From: Aedoeadaptatus ivorii
GTDB taxonomy: Bacteria; Bacillota; Clostridia; Tissierellales; Peptoniphilaceae
Length of the DNA: 64,000 bases
Assembly (NCBI RefSeq): GCF_900638585.1
Contig: NZ_LR134523.1
Span: 62,001 to 126,000 of the forward strand
Direction: 5' to 3'
Shown: piece by piece, positions 42,206-50,977 of the stretch
Position numbering within the stretch: position 1 is the first letter of the stretch
Layout of the letters: each line of letters begins with the position of its first letter
Translations under genes and position numbers: made by a program
The notes under the pieces: generated by a model
Seen by the model: only the letters and a program-made list of their open reading frames with translations
What the model was told of the DNA's origin: nothing
Database searches by the model: none

Positions 42206-43840
42206 TTGAAATTTAATGCGTTTGCCCTATCCCAAGAGGTCTTACGGGGCATCGAGGATATGGGTTTTGAGGAAGCCTCGCCGATTCAGGCACAGAGCAT
42301 GGAACCCTTACTTGCGGGACTCGATGTCATCGCCCAGGCACAGACGGGAACGGGAAAGACGGCGGCATACGGTGTGCCCCTATTGGAGCGGGTCACCGGG
42401 GAGAAGGTCGTACAGGGACTGGTCCTCTGTCCCACCAGGGAGTTGTGCCTGCAGGTGGCCAACGAACTCGCCAAGCTCGGAAAATACAAGAAAGAAATTC
42501 ACATTCTGCCGGTCTACGGCGGCACCGCCATCGATCGGCAGATCCGCGCCTTAAAAAAGGGCGTGCAGATCGTAGTGGGTACGCCGGGCCGGGTGATGGA
42601 CCATATGCGCCGGCGCACCCTCGACTTCTCGGGGCTGAAGGTGGCGGTCTTGGACGAGGCCGACGAGATGTTCGACATGGGCTTTCGGGACGATATGCAG
42701 ACGATCCTCGACGAGACGCCCGAGACGCGCCAAACCTGTTTCTTCTCCGCCACCATGGAGAAGGAAATTATGGATTTCTCCGCCCGCTTTCAGCGGGATC
42801 CCGAGATTATCCGCATTCGCCATAAGCAACTGACGGTAGAAAATATCGAGCAATACTATCTCGAGATGACCGGCGCCATGAAGCCCGAGATCTTAAGCCG
42901 CCTGGTGGACATCTACGATCCCAAACTCACCATCGTCTTCTGTAACACCAAAAAACGGGTGGACGAGCTGGTGACCGAGATGGCATCGCGGGGATACTCC
43001 GTCGACGGCCTGCACGGCGATCTGAAACAGGGACAGCGCGATGCGGTCATGCGCCGCTTCCGCCAGTCCAGCATCGATATGCTCGTCGCCACCGACGTGG
43101 CGGCGCGGGGGATCGACGTGGGCGATGTGGATATGGTCGTCAACTACGACCTGCCCCAGGACGAGGAGTACTACGTACACCGGATCGGAAGAACCGCCCG
43201 CGCCGGCAGAAAGGGCCTGTCCTTTTCGTTCGTCGTCGGCCGCGACATCTATAAGATGGAAGACATCGTCCGCTACACCAAGGCGGATCTGCGCTATATG
43301 GCGCTTCCCACCATGGAAGAGATGGACACTCGCTCTCGCGAAAATCTGCAGGGCCGCATCGCCGCCGCCTTGGAAGAAGACGGGGACATCGCTCTCTATA
43401 AGCCGATGGTCGACGCGCTTCTCGCCATGGAATACGGCGCGGTGGAAATCTGCGCCGCCCTCATGAAGCTCCTCGACGACGCGGGGCAGGGCAAAAAGCA
43501 CGACGCGCTGGAACAGGTGGACTACGGCAAGAAGTTCCGCGCCCGGGGCCTGCGCAAGGACAAGAAAGGCAAAAAGGACAAGAAGAAGGCGAAGCAAAAC
43601 GGCGCTTACGCCAATATCTATCTGGACAAGGGAAGAAAGCAGGGGATCAATCCCAAGGTGATTCTCGCGATCTTCAAAAACGACACGACGATCCCCAAGG
43701 ACGTCGTGGGCAATATCCTGATCCGCGACCGCCACACGGTGGTGGAGCTGCCGAAGGAAGTCGCCAAGGACGCCATTCGCCAGTTGGCGAGCGTCAAGGT
43801 GCGCGGCAAAAAAATACACGCGCGGTTCTACCGCGACTAA
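42206..43840 (+). CDS. DEAD-box ATP-dependent RNA helicase
   Basis: A 544-residue RNA helicase. It has motif I AQTGTGKT (residues 45-52), PTREL, TPGRVMDH, motif II DEAD (VLDEADEMFDMGF), SAT and motif VI HRIGRTARAG. After the two RecA domains a helical linker and a basic stretch (about 440-465) lead to a DbpA-type RNA-binding domain (from about 465). This makes it DeaD/DbpA-like, with likely roles in ribosome assembly or cold-stress RNA unwinding. The start is TTG 42206 five bases after AGGAGG; the ATG at 42201 is followed at once by a stop. Its leader carries a terminator hairpin. Confidence 0.93.
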   Translation: MKFNAFALSQEVLRGIEDMGFEEASPIQAQSMEPLLAGLDVIAQAQTGTGKTAAYGVPLLERVTGEKVVQGLVLCPTRELCLQVANELAKLGKYKKEIHILPVYGGTAIDRQIRALKKGVQIVVGTPGRVMDHMRRRTLDFSGLKVAVLDEADEMFDMGFRDDMQTILDETPETRQTCFFSATMEKEIMDFSARFQRDPEIIRIRHKQLTVENIEQYYLEMTGAMKPEILSRLVDIYDPKLTIVFCNTKKRVDELVTEMASRGYSVDGLHGDLKQGQRDAVMRRFRQSSIDMLVATDVAARGIDVGDVDMVVNYDLPQDEEYYVHRIGRTARAGRKGLSFSFVVGRDIYKMEDIVRYTKADLRYMALPTMEEMDTRSRENLQGRIAAALEEDGDIALYKPMVDALLAMEYGAVEICAALMKLLDDAGQGKKHDALEQVDYGKKFRARGLRKDKKGKKDKKKAKQNGAYANIYLDKGRKQGINPKVILAIFKNDTTIPKDVVGNILIRDRHTVVELPKEVAKDAIRQLASVKVRGKKIHARFYRD

Positions 43841-43870
43841 AAGACGCCCTCGTTTTGCGGGGGCGTTTTG
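43840..43870 (+). terminator. Probable terminator after the helicase gene
   Basis: Arms around ACGCCC/GGGCGT with TTTTGC in the loop and a short T-run. Moderately convincing. Confidence 0.55.
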
Positions 43871-43906
43871 CGATCTGTGATACAATAAAAAGAAGGAAAG
43901 GAGGGG

Positions 43907-44476
43907 ATGTCGGTGCATATTGAACCCCTGCAAGAAGCGCATGTGCGGGACTTTTTGAACTGGCGGGATCACCGCGATCCCCTCTATGCGATGTATAATT
44001 TTATCGAGACCGAAGAGACCGTGGGCGAGTGGTATCGCTGGAAGACCAAGGGCGCACGGGACGACTATTTCGCCATCCTCGAAGACGGCCGGGCGGTGGG
44101 GTATATGGGCTTAAAGCACATCTCCGCCATCACCCGCACCGCCGAGGTGGGCATTATTATCGATCCCGCCTACAGCGGGCGGGGCATCGGCCATGCGGCC
44201 CTTACGTGGCTGTTGGCGTACGGCTTCGAGGACTTGGCGCTGATGCGGATTCACCTCGAGGTGCTTCCGTGGAACCGGCGCGCCCTCGCGCTCTACCGCC
44301 GGCTCGAATTCCGAAAGACGCGGGAGGTACCCCGCCAGGTAGAGATGCCCGGGGTGGACGCATCCCACGCGGCGATCGTTCCCTTTGCGGACCGCATCCG
44401 CTTTCACAGGGACTACGCCGTGGTATGGGTGGATCATATGGTTTTGTCGAAGGATAGGTGGCGTCGTGCAATTTAG
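43907..44476 (+). CDS. GNAT-family acetyltransferase (RimJ/RimL-like)
   Basis: A 189-residue N-acetyltransferase. VGIIIDPAYSGRGIGHAALTWLLAYGF (about 83-109) holds the acetyl-CoA-binding R/Q-x-x-G-x-G/A motif, and LEVLPWNRRALALYRRLEF is the usual C-terminal segment. The substrate is unknown. ATG 43907 sits very close to the GGAGGGG site; GTG 43913, two codons on, has better spacing and may be the true start. The gene overlaps the dnaD-like gene by 11 bases. Confidence 0.85.
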   Translation: MSVHIEPLQEAHVRDFLNWRDHRDPLYAMYNFIETEETVGEWYRWKTKGARDDYFAILEDGRAVGYMGLKHISAITRTAEVGIIIDPAYSGRGIGHAALTWLLAYGFEDLALMRIHLEVLPWNRRALALYRRLEFRKTREVPRQVEMPGVDASHAAIVPFADRIRFHRDYAVVWVDHMVLSKDRWRRAI

Positions 44477-45455
44477 GGTAGACAATCTGCAGTTGGATTT
44501 GGGGGATACCCCCGTCGAAAATATTTTTTTGAACGACTATATGCCCCAGGCGGACGGGGACTTCGTCAAGGTCTATCTGGTCGGCTACCAGATGGCGCTG
44601 AACGGCGGGGAGGGCGACAACCGGAGCATCGCCGATCGCCTGTCGATCCTCGAATCCGACGTCGAAAAGGCGTGGGACTACTGGGAGAGCGAGGGCATCG
44701 TCGAGAAAATCTACGAGGGCGAGAGCTACGGCATTCGCTTTCTGCGGCTCAAGGAACTCTACACCCGCGAAATCTACACCCCGGATCGGAGCGACTCCGC
44801 CCTGGTGCGCCGCATCGAGGACGAGGAAGTGGCGCATCTGTTGACCCGCGCCGAGTACTATATGCGCCGCGAGATCTCGCCGCAGCAGAAGATCGACATC
44901 GCCGATTGGCGCACGGTCTACAATATGCCCGCCAAAATGATCCTCGAGGCGTTTCGCTACGGCACCGAGGAAAAAAACAAGCGTTCGGTGAAGTATATCG
45001 AGGGGATTGTGCGCAACTGGGCGGATGCCAATGTGCGTACCGAAGAGGCCCTCGCGGAAAACTTCCGCACCCACGACGAGCGCTACTTCCGCTACCGCCA
45101 CCTGCTTACGGCGATGGGACTGGGCGATAAGCCCTTTATCCGCGACGAAATGGAGGCGATCGAGCGGTATCTCGCGCATATGGACTTTGCGCTCCTCGAA
45201 GCGGCGGCGGCGCGCACCGGCGGCATCCAAAAACCCAACTGGCGCTATTTCGAAAGCATTCTCGCCGCCTGGAAGGCGAAGGGGATCCGGACCCTTGCCG
45301 ATCTCGACAAGGACAAGAAGCCGGCGAAGCGGGCGCCGCTGAAAAAGGCCCCGCCCATCGCCGACTCCGCCACCGCAAAGTACAGCGCCGATGCCCTGGA
45401 GGATATGGCGCGGCGCAAGTGGCGGCAGTTTCAGGAACAAAAGAGGGAGAAATAG
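44466..45455 (+). CDS. DnaD-domain primosome protein
   Basis: A 329-residue protein with an N-terminal winged-helix segment (about 1-110, IADRLSILESDVEKAWDYWESEGIV) and two DnaD/DnaB2-type helical domains. WADANVRTEEAL-type YxxxIxxxW-like motifs lie near 175-190 and NWRYFESILAAWKAKGIRT near 255-275, the second repeat. Such proteins help load the replicative helicase at oriC or restarting forks. The start is GTG 44466, overlapping the previous gene. The next gene, the DnaI-like loader, starts right after its stop. Confidence 0.85.
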   Translation: MQFRVDNLQLDLGDTPVENIFLNDYMPQADGDFVKVYLVGYQMALNGGEGDNRSIADRLSILESDVEKAWDYWESEGIVEKIYEGESYGIRFLRLKELYTREIYTPDRSDSALVRRIEDEEVAHLLTRAEYYMRREISPQQKIDIADWRTVYNMPAKMILEAFRYGTEEKNKRSVKYIEGIVRNWADANVRTEEALAENFRTHDERYFRYRHLLTAMGLGDKPFIRDEMEAIERYLAHMDFALLEAAAARTGGIQKPNWRYFESILAAWKAKGIRTLADLDKDKKPAKRAPLKKAPPIADSATAKYSADALEDMARRKWRQFQEQKREK

Positions 45456-46439
45456 ATGGCATCGATCTTCGATCACATTCGCAAAGAATACGAGGACATT
45501 CAGAGAAAAAACGAAAAGATCCTCGCCGATCGCAAAGAAGAGGCGCACTTTATGGTCCCCGGCCTCGCCGAGGTGGAGGCGGATATACGGAACTTGGGCT
45601 ATGAAGCGGTAAAAGAGAGCCTGAAGTCGAAGGACGTCGCCTCCGCCGAGACGGCGGTGCGCGAGCTCGAAGCGCTCGAGGGCTACCGGCGATCGCTGCT
45701 CCTTTCGGCGGGGCTGCCCGCGGACTATCTCGATCCCGTCTACGACTGTCCCCATTGCAAGGACAAGGGGTATTTGGAAGACGGCAGCCGCTGCATCTGT
45801 ATGCGCAGAAAGATCACCGGCTACCTGCACCGCGGCAGCAATATCGAGCGGCAGATCGAAAAGCACAACTTCGGCAATTTTCGTCTGGACATTTTCTCGG
45901 ACCTTCCCTATGGCGACGAGGTCCTCTCGCCCCGGGAAAATATGCGGCATATCCTCGCCACGGCGGAAAAATTTGTCGAGGACTTCGCCGAAGCCGACGA
46001 CACCAATCTCCTCTTTTACGGCCCCACCGGACAGGGCAAGACCTTTCTTTCCCACGCGGTGGCGGCGGAGCTGATGGCGAGAAACTACGCCGTGGTCTAC
46101 GAAACCGCTTTCGGTCTGGTGCGCATCTTCGAAGAAAAGGTCTTCAACAAAGAAAAGACCCCCGAGGCGGAAATGGCCTACGAGAGCATTTTTGCCGCCG
46201 ACCTTCTCATCGTCGACGATCTGGGCACGGAGCTTTCCAATTCCTTTACTAACTCCCAGCTCTTCAATATCATCAACACCCGCCTGATCGACGGCAAAAA
46301 AACCATCATCAGCACCAATCTCACTCCGCGAGAGATCTCCTCGGTCTACGGCGACCGCATATTTTCGCGGATCTTTCACAAGTTCGTGCCCGTCGCTTTT
46401 TACGGGCCGGATCTGCGCTGGGAAAGCGACGGCGCCTAA
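45456..46439 (+). CDS. dnaI: DnaI/DnaC-type helicase loader ATPase
   Basis: A 327-residue AAA+ loader. The N-terminal zinc-binding region shows CPHCKDKGYLEDGSRCICMRRK (about residues 93-114, four cysteines). Walker A is GPTGQGKT near 190 and Walker B is LLIVDDLGTE near 252. TNLTPREISSVYGDRIFSRI is the sensor/arginine-finger area. It is coupled to the DnaD-domain gene (TAG then ATG with no gap). The pair is the typical Firmicutes helicase-loading module. A hairpin at 46466-46484 follows. Confidence 0.92.
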   Translation: MASIFDHIRKEYEDIQRKNEKILADRKEEAHFMVPGLAEVEADIRNLGYEAVKESLKSKDVASAETAVRELEALEGYRRSLLLSAGLPADYLDPVYDCPHCKDKGYLEDGSRCICMRRKITGYLHRGSNIERQIEKHNFGNFRLDIFSDLPYGDEVLSPRENMRHILATAEKFVEDFAEADDTNLLFYGPTGQGKTFLSHAVAAELMARNYAVVYETAFGLVRIFEEKVFNKEKTPEAEMAYESIFAADLLIVDDLGTELSNSFTNSQLFNIINTRLIDGKKTIISTNLTPREISSVYGDRIFSRIFHKFVPVAFYGPDLRWESDGA

Positions 46440-46465
46440 GGAAAAATTCCATACTATATACTTGT

Positions 46466-46484
46466 CGAGAAACGCTGTTTCTCG
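46466..46484. repeat. Short perfect hairpin downstream of the DnaI gene
   Basis: CGAGAAAC and GTTTCTCG are 8-base arms with a GCT loop. No T-run follows, so a termination role is uncertain. Confidence 0.5.
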
Positions 46485-46495
46485 CCTTGGCGTGC

Positions 46496-46524
46496 TTGAG
46501 AAATCGTTTTTTTTGTTCTATAAT
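46496..46524 (+). promoter_or_regulatory. Promoter of the 46554 aminotransferase
   Basis: TTGAGA (46496-46501), exactly 17 bases, TATAAT (46519-46524). Confidence 0.8.
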
Positions 46525-46553
46525 GAAGACACAAAGAAAGAGAGGAGATTTTC

Positions 46554-47744
46554 ATGAAACTATCCAATCGTATTCAATCCATGCCGTATAGTGCGATCCG
46601 TAAACTCACGCCCTACGCACAAAAGGCAAAAGAAGAAGGCAAAAAGGTATACCACTTAAACATCGGCGCACCCGACGTGGAAACCCCGAAGGAATTCTTC
46701 GAAGCGATTAAAAACATCGACATGGACGTATTGAGCTACGCCCCCTCCGCCGGTCTTCAAGAACTGCGCGAAGGCATGGCACAATACTATCAAAAACGCA
46801 ACATCCCCATGGAAGCCGACGACATCGTCGTAACCGTAGGCGGATCCGAGGCGCTTTTGTTCACCTTGTTGGCCATCACCGACGTAGGCGATGAAATCCT
46901 CACCTGCGAACCCTACTACACCAACTACTACTCCTACTTTATCGAAACCTCTACCACCGTCAGCACCTTCCCGACCACGGTAGAAAATGACTTCCACCTG
47001 CCCTCCAGAGAAGTCATCGAATCCAAGATCAACGATAAGACTAAGGCGATCCTCTTGGCAAACCCCGGTAACCCCACCGGTGCCGTCTACACCCAAGAAG
47101 AAATCGAAATGATCGCAGACATCGCCATCGACAACGATCTCTACATTATCGCCGAAGAACTCTACCGCGAATTTATCTTCGACGGCAGAGAATTCTCCAG
47201 CTTCGGTACCATCGAACGCATCCAAGACCGTCTGATCCTGCAAGACTCCATCTCCAAACGCTTCAGCGGTTGCGGTGCTCGTATCGGTAACCTCGCCAGC
47301 AAGAACAAAGACTTTATCGCCGCGGCTCTGAAGCTCGCGACCGGCCGTTTGGCAGCGCCCACCGTCGATATGATCGGTGCCGCCGCACTCTATCAAATGG
47401 ACGACGAGTACTTCGAAAACATCAAGACCGTTTACCAAGAACGTCGCGATGTCATCGTCGAAGAGCTCAACAAGATCGAAGGCGTGAAGTGCAATATGGC
47501 GGGCGGCGCATTCTATACCATCGCCGATCTTCCCGTAGACGACGCCGACGACTTCTGCCGTTGGTTGCTCGAAGAATTCGACGTGGACGGCGAAACCCTG
47601 ATGATGGCGCCTGCTTCCGGATTCTACGAACACAGTGAAAATTTCCAAAGTCAAGTACGTCTCGCATTCGTACTCAATGTGGATGCCATTCGCAAGGCAA
47701 TGCACATTCTCGACGAAGGCCTCAAGGCATACAAGGCAAGATAA
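46554..47744 (+). CDS. Class I aminotransferase (aspartate/alanine type)
   Basis: A 396-residue PLP enzyme of the AspC/AlaA group. NIGAPDVETP near 36 and ANPGNPTGAVY near 169 carry conserved residues, and the PLP lysine is Lys235 in DSISKRFSGCGARIG. The amino donor is not certain; aspartate, alanine or another amino acid is possible. The gene is monocistronic with a near-consensus promoter, AGAGGAG before the ATG and a strong terminator. Glutamine codons are nearly all CAA, as in the had genes, so high expression is likely. Confidence 0.88.
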   Translation: MKLSNRIQSMPYSAIRKLTPYAQKAKEEGKKVYHLNIGAPDVETPKEFFEAIKNIDMDVLSYAPSAGLQELREGMAQYYQKRNIPMEADDIVVTVGGSEALLFTLLAITDVGDEILTCEPYYTNYYSYFIETSTTVSTFPTTVENDFHLPSREVIESKINDKTKAILLANPGNPTGAVYTQEEIEMIADIAIDNDLYIIAEELYREFIFDGREFSSFGTIERIQDRLILQDSISKRFSGCGARIGNLASKNKDFIAAALKLATGRLAAPTVDMIGAAALYQMDDEYFENIKTVYQERRDVIVEELNKIEGVKCNMAGGAFYTIADLPVDDADDFCRWLLEEFDVDGETLMMAPASGFYEHSENFQSQVRLAFVLNVDAIRKAMHILDEGLKAYKAR

Positions 47745-47758
47745 GAATACGCGCAATC

Positions 47759-47795
47759 AAAAATCGGTTCCGAAATCACTCGGAACCGATTTTTT
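47759..47795. terminator. Bidirectional intrinsic terminator
   Basis: A 15-bp stem (47759-47773 with 47780-47794) with A- and T-runs on either side. Confidence 0.95.
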
Positions 47796-48351
47796 ATTTG
47801 CCGAAAATGCCGTGTTTTTTGACGGCGACATCCGGCAGAAAGAGAAAACAGGCCAAATGGATCCCCGCGACGATCAGAGCCCGGGGATAGGCGGCATGGA
47901 TGCGTGCGGGGAGGGCGCGAATCAGTGCGCCATCGGGGAGGGCGAGGTCGGTCGTCGCCCATACGAGGCCGAAGGCGATCGAGAGAAGGAGCGCGGCGAA
48001 GAGGCGCGGCGCCCCCTGCTGAAAGAGCGCCGAAAAGCTGTCCCGAAAGGCGATCCACTGCAACAAAAAGTGGAGCGCAAACAACAGGGTGATTAGCCCC
48101 TCCAGGGGACCTGTGGCGGAGATCTCCGTCACCGCGACGGCGGCGTAGGGGTAAAGAAGGGCGATCATAAAGAGGGCGATGCCTTTAAGTACGGGCGCGC
48201 TTTCGCGGATCCACTCCGTCGAAAAATAGGCGATAAGAAGCACCGCAAGGCCTACGACGTAGGTTTTGGGTACTAGGCCCATATACCACAGGCCCCACCA
48301 CAGGGCGAGGGATAGGGCGAAAAAGAGGAGATCGCGATTGTTTCGTTTCAT
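47794..48351 (-). CDS. Hypothetical membrane protein
   Basis: A 185-residue protein with about six hydrophobic segments and a basic N-terminus (MKRNNRDLL). I do not recognise the family. Its start overlaps the stop of the lipoprotein gene by four bases (ATGA), so it is part of the lrgAB-clc operon. It is the last gene, ending at a shared terminator. Confidence 0.75.
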   Translation of the reverse strand: MKRNNRDLLFFALSLALWWGLWYMGLVPKTYVVGLAVLLIAYFSTEWIRESAPVLKGIALFMIALLYPYAAVAVTEISATGPLEGLITLLFALHFLLQWIAFRDSFSALFQQGAPRLFAALLLSIAFGLVWATTDLALPDGALIRALPARIHAAYPRALIVAGIHLACFLFLPDVAVKKHGIFGK

Positions 48352-49445
48352 CGCGGCACCTCGACGGTCTCGACATAGCGCCCGCGCTTTCCGTACTGTT
48401 TGAGGATCGGCACCCGGCGGGGCCCGCGTCGATCGGCGATCCCCAAGGCACCGTCGAAGCGCTCCAGATGCCTAAGTTCCTTCGCCACCGCTTCGGGGGC
48501 GTCGGATCCCGCCGATTCCGCCGCGTCGAGAAACAGATTGTACGCGTCGTAGCCGATGGCGGCGTAACTGGTGGGGGATTCGCCGTATTTTTTCTCGTAG
48601 GCCTTGTGAAAGGTCTCCGAAGCGGCGTTAAAGGTGTCGTAGCGGGCGTAGTGGGCGGTAAAATACGCCCCTTCCGCCGCGTCCTTCGCGATCTCGTAAA
48701 AGGACGGGTTCTCCCAGCGGTCCGCGCCCATCACGGCGACATCGGGCATCTCTTTCTTGAGTGCCGAAAGCAGATAGGCGCTGGTGGCGGCATCCCCCGG
48801 GCAGTAGATGCCGTCGATGGGGAGCTTTTTGAGGCGGTCGATCTCGTTTCGAAAGCGGGTCTCCCCGGAGTGGTAGTAGACTTTATAGATATTCACATCT
48901 GTCGGCACCATATGTTCAAAGGTATAGGCGAGGTGCGCGCCGTAGCGCATTTCGGCGTCGATCACCAGCGCGATGTCCCGTAGGCCCAAATCTTCCACGG
49001 CGTACTGCGCCATGGCCTTCGCCTGCTCCACGTCGTCGACGCTGATTTGGGTGATCCAGTAGTTTTTCGCCAAGTCCGGCGAAGTGGAGCCGGTGAGGGC
49101 GGGGACTTCCGCCGCGGCGATGGCGGGCTTTGCCTGGTTCATGCTGTCGGTGCCGAAGGTGCCGATCAAGCCGTTTGCGCCCTTGTCGGTGAGGATGGCG
49201 ACGGCATTGGCGGATTCGAAGGTCTGGCTTTTGGTATTGTAGACCGAAAGCACCACCTTTTTGCCGAGGGCGCGGGGCCGCCGTTCGTTGGCGAGGGTGA
49301 CTCCGCGCAGCGTCTCCCTGCCCGATTCGCCGTAGATGCCGTTTAAGGGCTCGAATACGCCGACGACGATTTCGTCTTTCGGGACCTCTTTCGCGGGACT
49401 ACAAGCGGTCGTCAAGCAGAGGAGGAGAATCATCAGCCAAATCAC
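48348..49445 (-). CDS. Orphan periplasmic-binding-type lipoprotein (LivJ-like)
   Basis: A 365-residue protein with a signal peptide and lipobox (LTTACSP, lipidation cysteine near residue 15). A type I periplasmic binding fold of the Peripla_BP_6 group follows (VGVFEPLNGIYGESGRETLRG; AAEVPALTGSTSPDLA). In ABC systems these bind branched-chain amino acids or amides. No livHMGF-type genes are in the window. It overlaps both neighbours by four bases, downstream of a ClC transporter, so it may act as a sensor or as an anion- or substrate-capturing partner. That is inference. Confidence 0.85.
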   Translation of the reverse strand: MIWLMILLLCLTTACSPAKEVPKDEIVVGVFEPLNGIYGESGRETLRGVTLANERRPRALGKKVVLSVYNTKSQTFESANAVAILTDKGANGLIGTFGTDSMNQAKPAIAAAEVPALTGSTSPDLAKNYWITQISVDDVEQAKAMAQYAVEDLGLRDIALVIDAEMRYGAHLAYTFEHMVPTDVNIYKVYYHSGETRFRNEIDRLKKLPIDGIYCPGDAATSAYLLSALKKEMPDVAVMGADRWENPSFYEIAKDAAEGAYFTAHYARYDTFNAASETFHKAYEKKYGESPTSYAAIGYDAYNLFLDAAESAGSDAPEAVAKELRHLERFDGALGIADRRGPRRVPILKQYGKRGRYVETVEVPR

Positions 49446-50959
49446 GGCGCACCTCCGAAGTATTCCGTCGCCGCCTCCAAGGATTCCTCCGCGATCAACA
49501 GCAAGATCTCGTCGCCGCCCTCTAAGGTGGTGTCCCGATTGGGGGTAAAAATGCGGCCTTCCCGCTGTACCGATGCGATCATGCCGTGATGGGGAATGTG
49601 CATGCGATGTAGGGGGATGCCGATATACGGCGCATCTCCCGGCACGAGGAAGTACTGCATGGAATAGGCGGGCTCGCCGGCGCGACTGTCTTCGGCAAAC
49701 ATATTGTCGTAGAGGGATTCGTAGATCGGTTCGCTCTTAAGGATCTGCGCGATCAGATAGGCGACCATCGCCGCGGTGGTTACCGAGATCATCTGTAGCA
49801 TGGTGCCGCTCATCTCCGAAACCAAGAGGATCGAAAGGAGCGGCGCCTGAATCACCGACGAGAGGATCGCCGCCATGCCGAGGTACAAAAAGTTGGCGTA
49901 GTAGATGTCGTCGATGGGTAACACGAAGTGGCCGAAGGCGCCGAGGAGCGCGCCCAGGGTCAAGACGGGAAGAAAGATCCCTCCCTGGGCGCCGCTGCCG
50001 TAGCCGGTCCACACCAAAAGCAGGCGGATACAAAAGAAGAGCACGAGAAGGCGCGGTGCCATGGGCGCATCCGCCAGGGATTCGATTAGCCCGTGGCCGC
50101 CCCCCAGCAAGAGGGGATTGTAGAGGCCGAAGAGAAAGACGAGCGCCATGGCGAGAAAGATCACCCCATAGCGGGGGATCGAAAGCGCCTTGATGCGCGC
50201 CGAAGTGGCCAAGAGTCCCTTGTTAAAGACGACGCCGAATACGCCGCCCAGTACGCCGATGGCTACGGGCGCCCAGATAAAGTCCACCGGGAGCATCCGT
50301 TCCATGGGAAAGGAGAAGGCGGGTTCCATCCCCAAGAGGCGAAAGCTCACGAAATTCGCCACCACCGACGAGACGATACAGGGCACGACAAAGTAGTGGG
50401 AGAGGCTCTTGTGCATCTCTTCTAAGGCGAAGAGTGCCCCGGCGAGGGGGGCATTAAACGCCGCCGCGAGCCCCGCCGACGCCCCGGCGGTGACGAGATA
50501 GCGGCTTTCCATATGCGAGACGCCCGCTTTGTCGGCGAGAAGCCCCGCGAGGGTGCCGCCCAGTTGGATCGAAGGGCCCTCCCGCCCCAGGGTAAGCCCC
50601 GACAGGGCGGCCATAGAGCCGCCGAAGAATTTCGAGATGAGGGTGGGGACCGGCGCGATCTCCGCCCGGCCCAGCAGCTGCCCGCGAATCTGCGGAATCC
50701 CGCTGCCGCCGCTGTACGGCGCCCACGACAAGAGGCGGTGCATCAGAAACGCGAGGACGAAAAAGGCGAGCAGCATCCCCGCGCCCTTTGCCGCCGTCAT
50801 ATCCGAAAAGAGAAAGTTGCGGATCCCGTCGATCTGCCCCAGCGTATAGCGGTAGAAGACGGCGATCAGTCCCGAAAACAGGCCCACCAAAGACCCGCCG
50901 ATCAAGAGGCGAATCCGGAGCCTGCCGTTTTTATAATTTTCCGTTTGATGGGTTTCCAT
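49442..50959 (-). CDS. ClC-family chloride/proton antiporter with a C-terminal TrkA-C-like domain
   Basis: A 505-residue ClC transporter. The selectivity motif GSGIPQ (85-90), the gating glutamate Glu127 in GREGPS, and GGIFLPVLTLGALLG are present. Glu181 in ALEEMH corresponds to the internal proton glutamate of E. coli ClC, which favours antiport over channel function. The last about 80 residues form a TrkA-C/RCK-type regulatory domain (GGDEILLLIAEESLE). ATG 50959 follows AAAGGAG. It starts 18 bases after lrgB and overlaps the next gene by four bases. Confidence 0.92.
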   Translation of the reverse strand: METHQTENYKNGRLRIRLLIGGSLVGLFSGLIAVFYRYTLGQIDGIRNFLFSDMTAAKGAGMLLAFFVLAFLMHRLLSWAPYSGGSGIPQIRGQLLGRAEIAPVPTLISKFFGGSMAALSGLTLGREGPSIQLGGTLAGLLADKAGVSHMESRYLVTAGASAGLAAAFNAPLAGALFALEEMHKSLSHYFVVPCIVSSVVANFVSFRLLGMEPAFSFPMERMLPVDFIWAPVAIGVLGGVFGVVFNKGLLATSARIKALSIPRYGVIFLAMALVFLFGLYNPLLLGGGHGLIESLADAPMAPRLLVLFFCIRLLLVWTGYGSGAQGGIFLPVLTLGALLGAFGHFVLPIDDIYYANFLYLGMAAILSSVIQAPLLSILLVSEMSGTMLQMISVTTAAMVAYLIAQILKSEPIYESLYDNMFAEDSRAGEPAYSMQYFLVPGDAPYIGIPLHRMHIPHHGMIASVQREGRIFTPNRDTTLEGGDEILLLIAEESLEAATEYFGGAP

Positions 50960-50977
50960 AGCGCTCCTTTCCGAAGT

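Noticed and set aside
44202-46379. 725-codon minus-strand frame opposite the DnaD and DnaI genes
   Set aside because: Antisense shadow of well-identified genes; the translation is low-complexity and has no domain.
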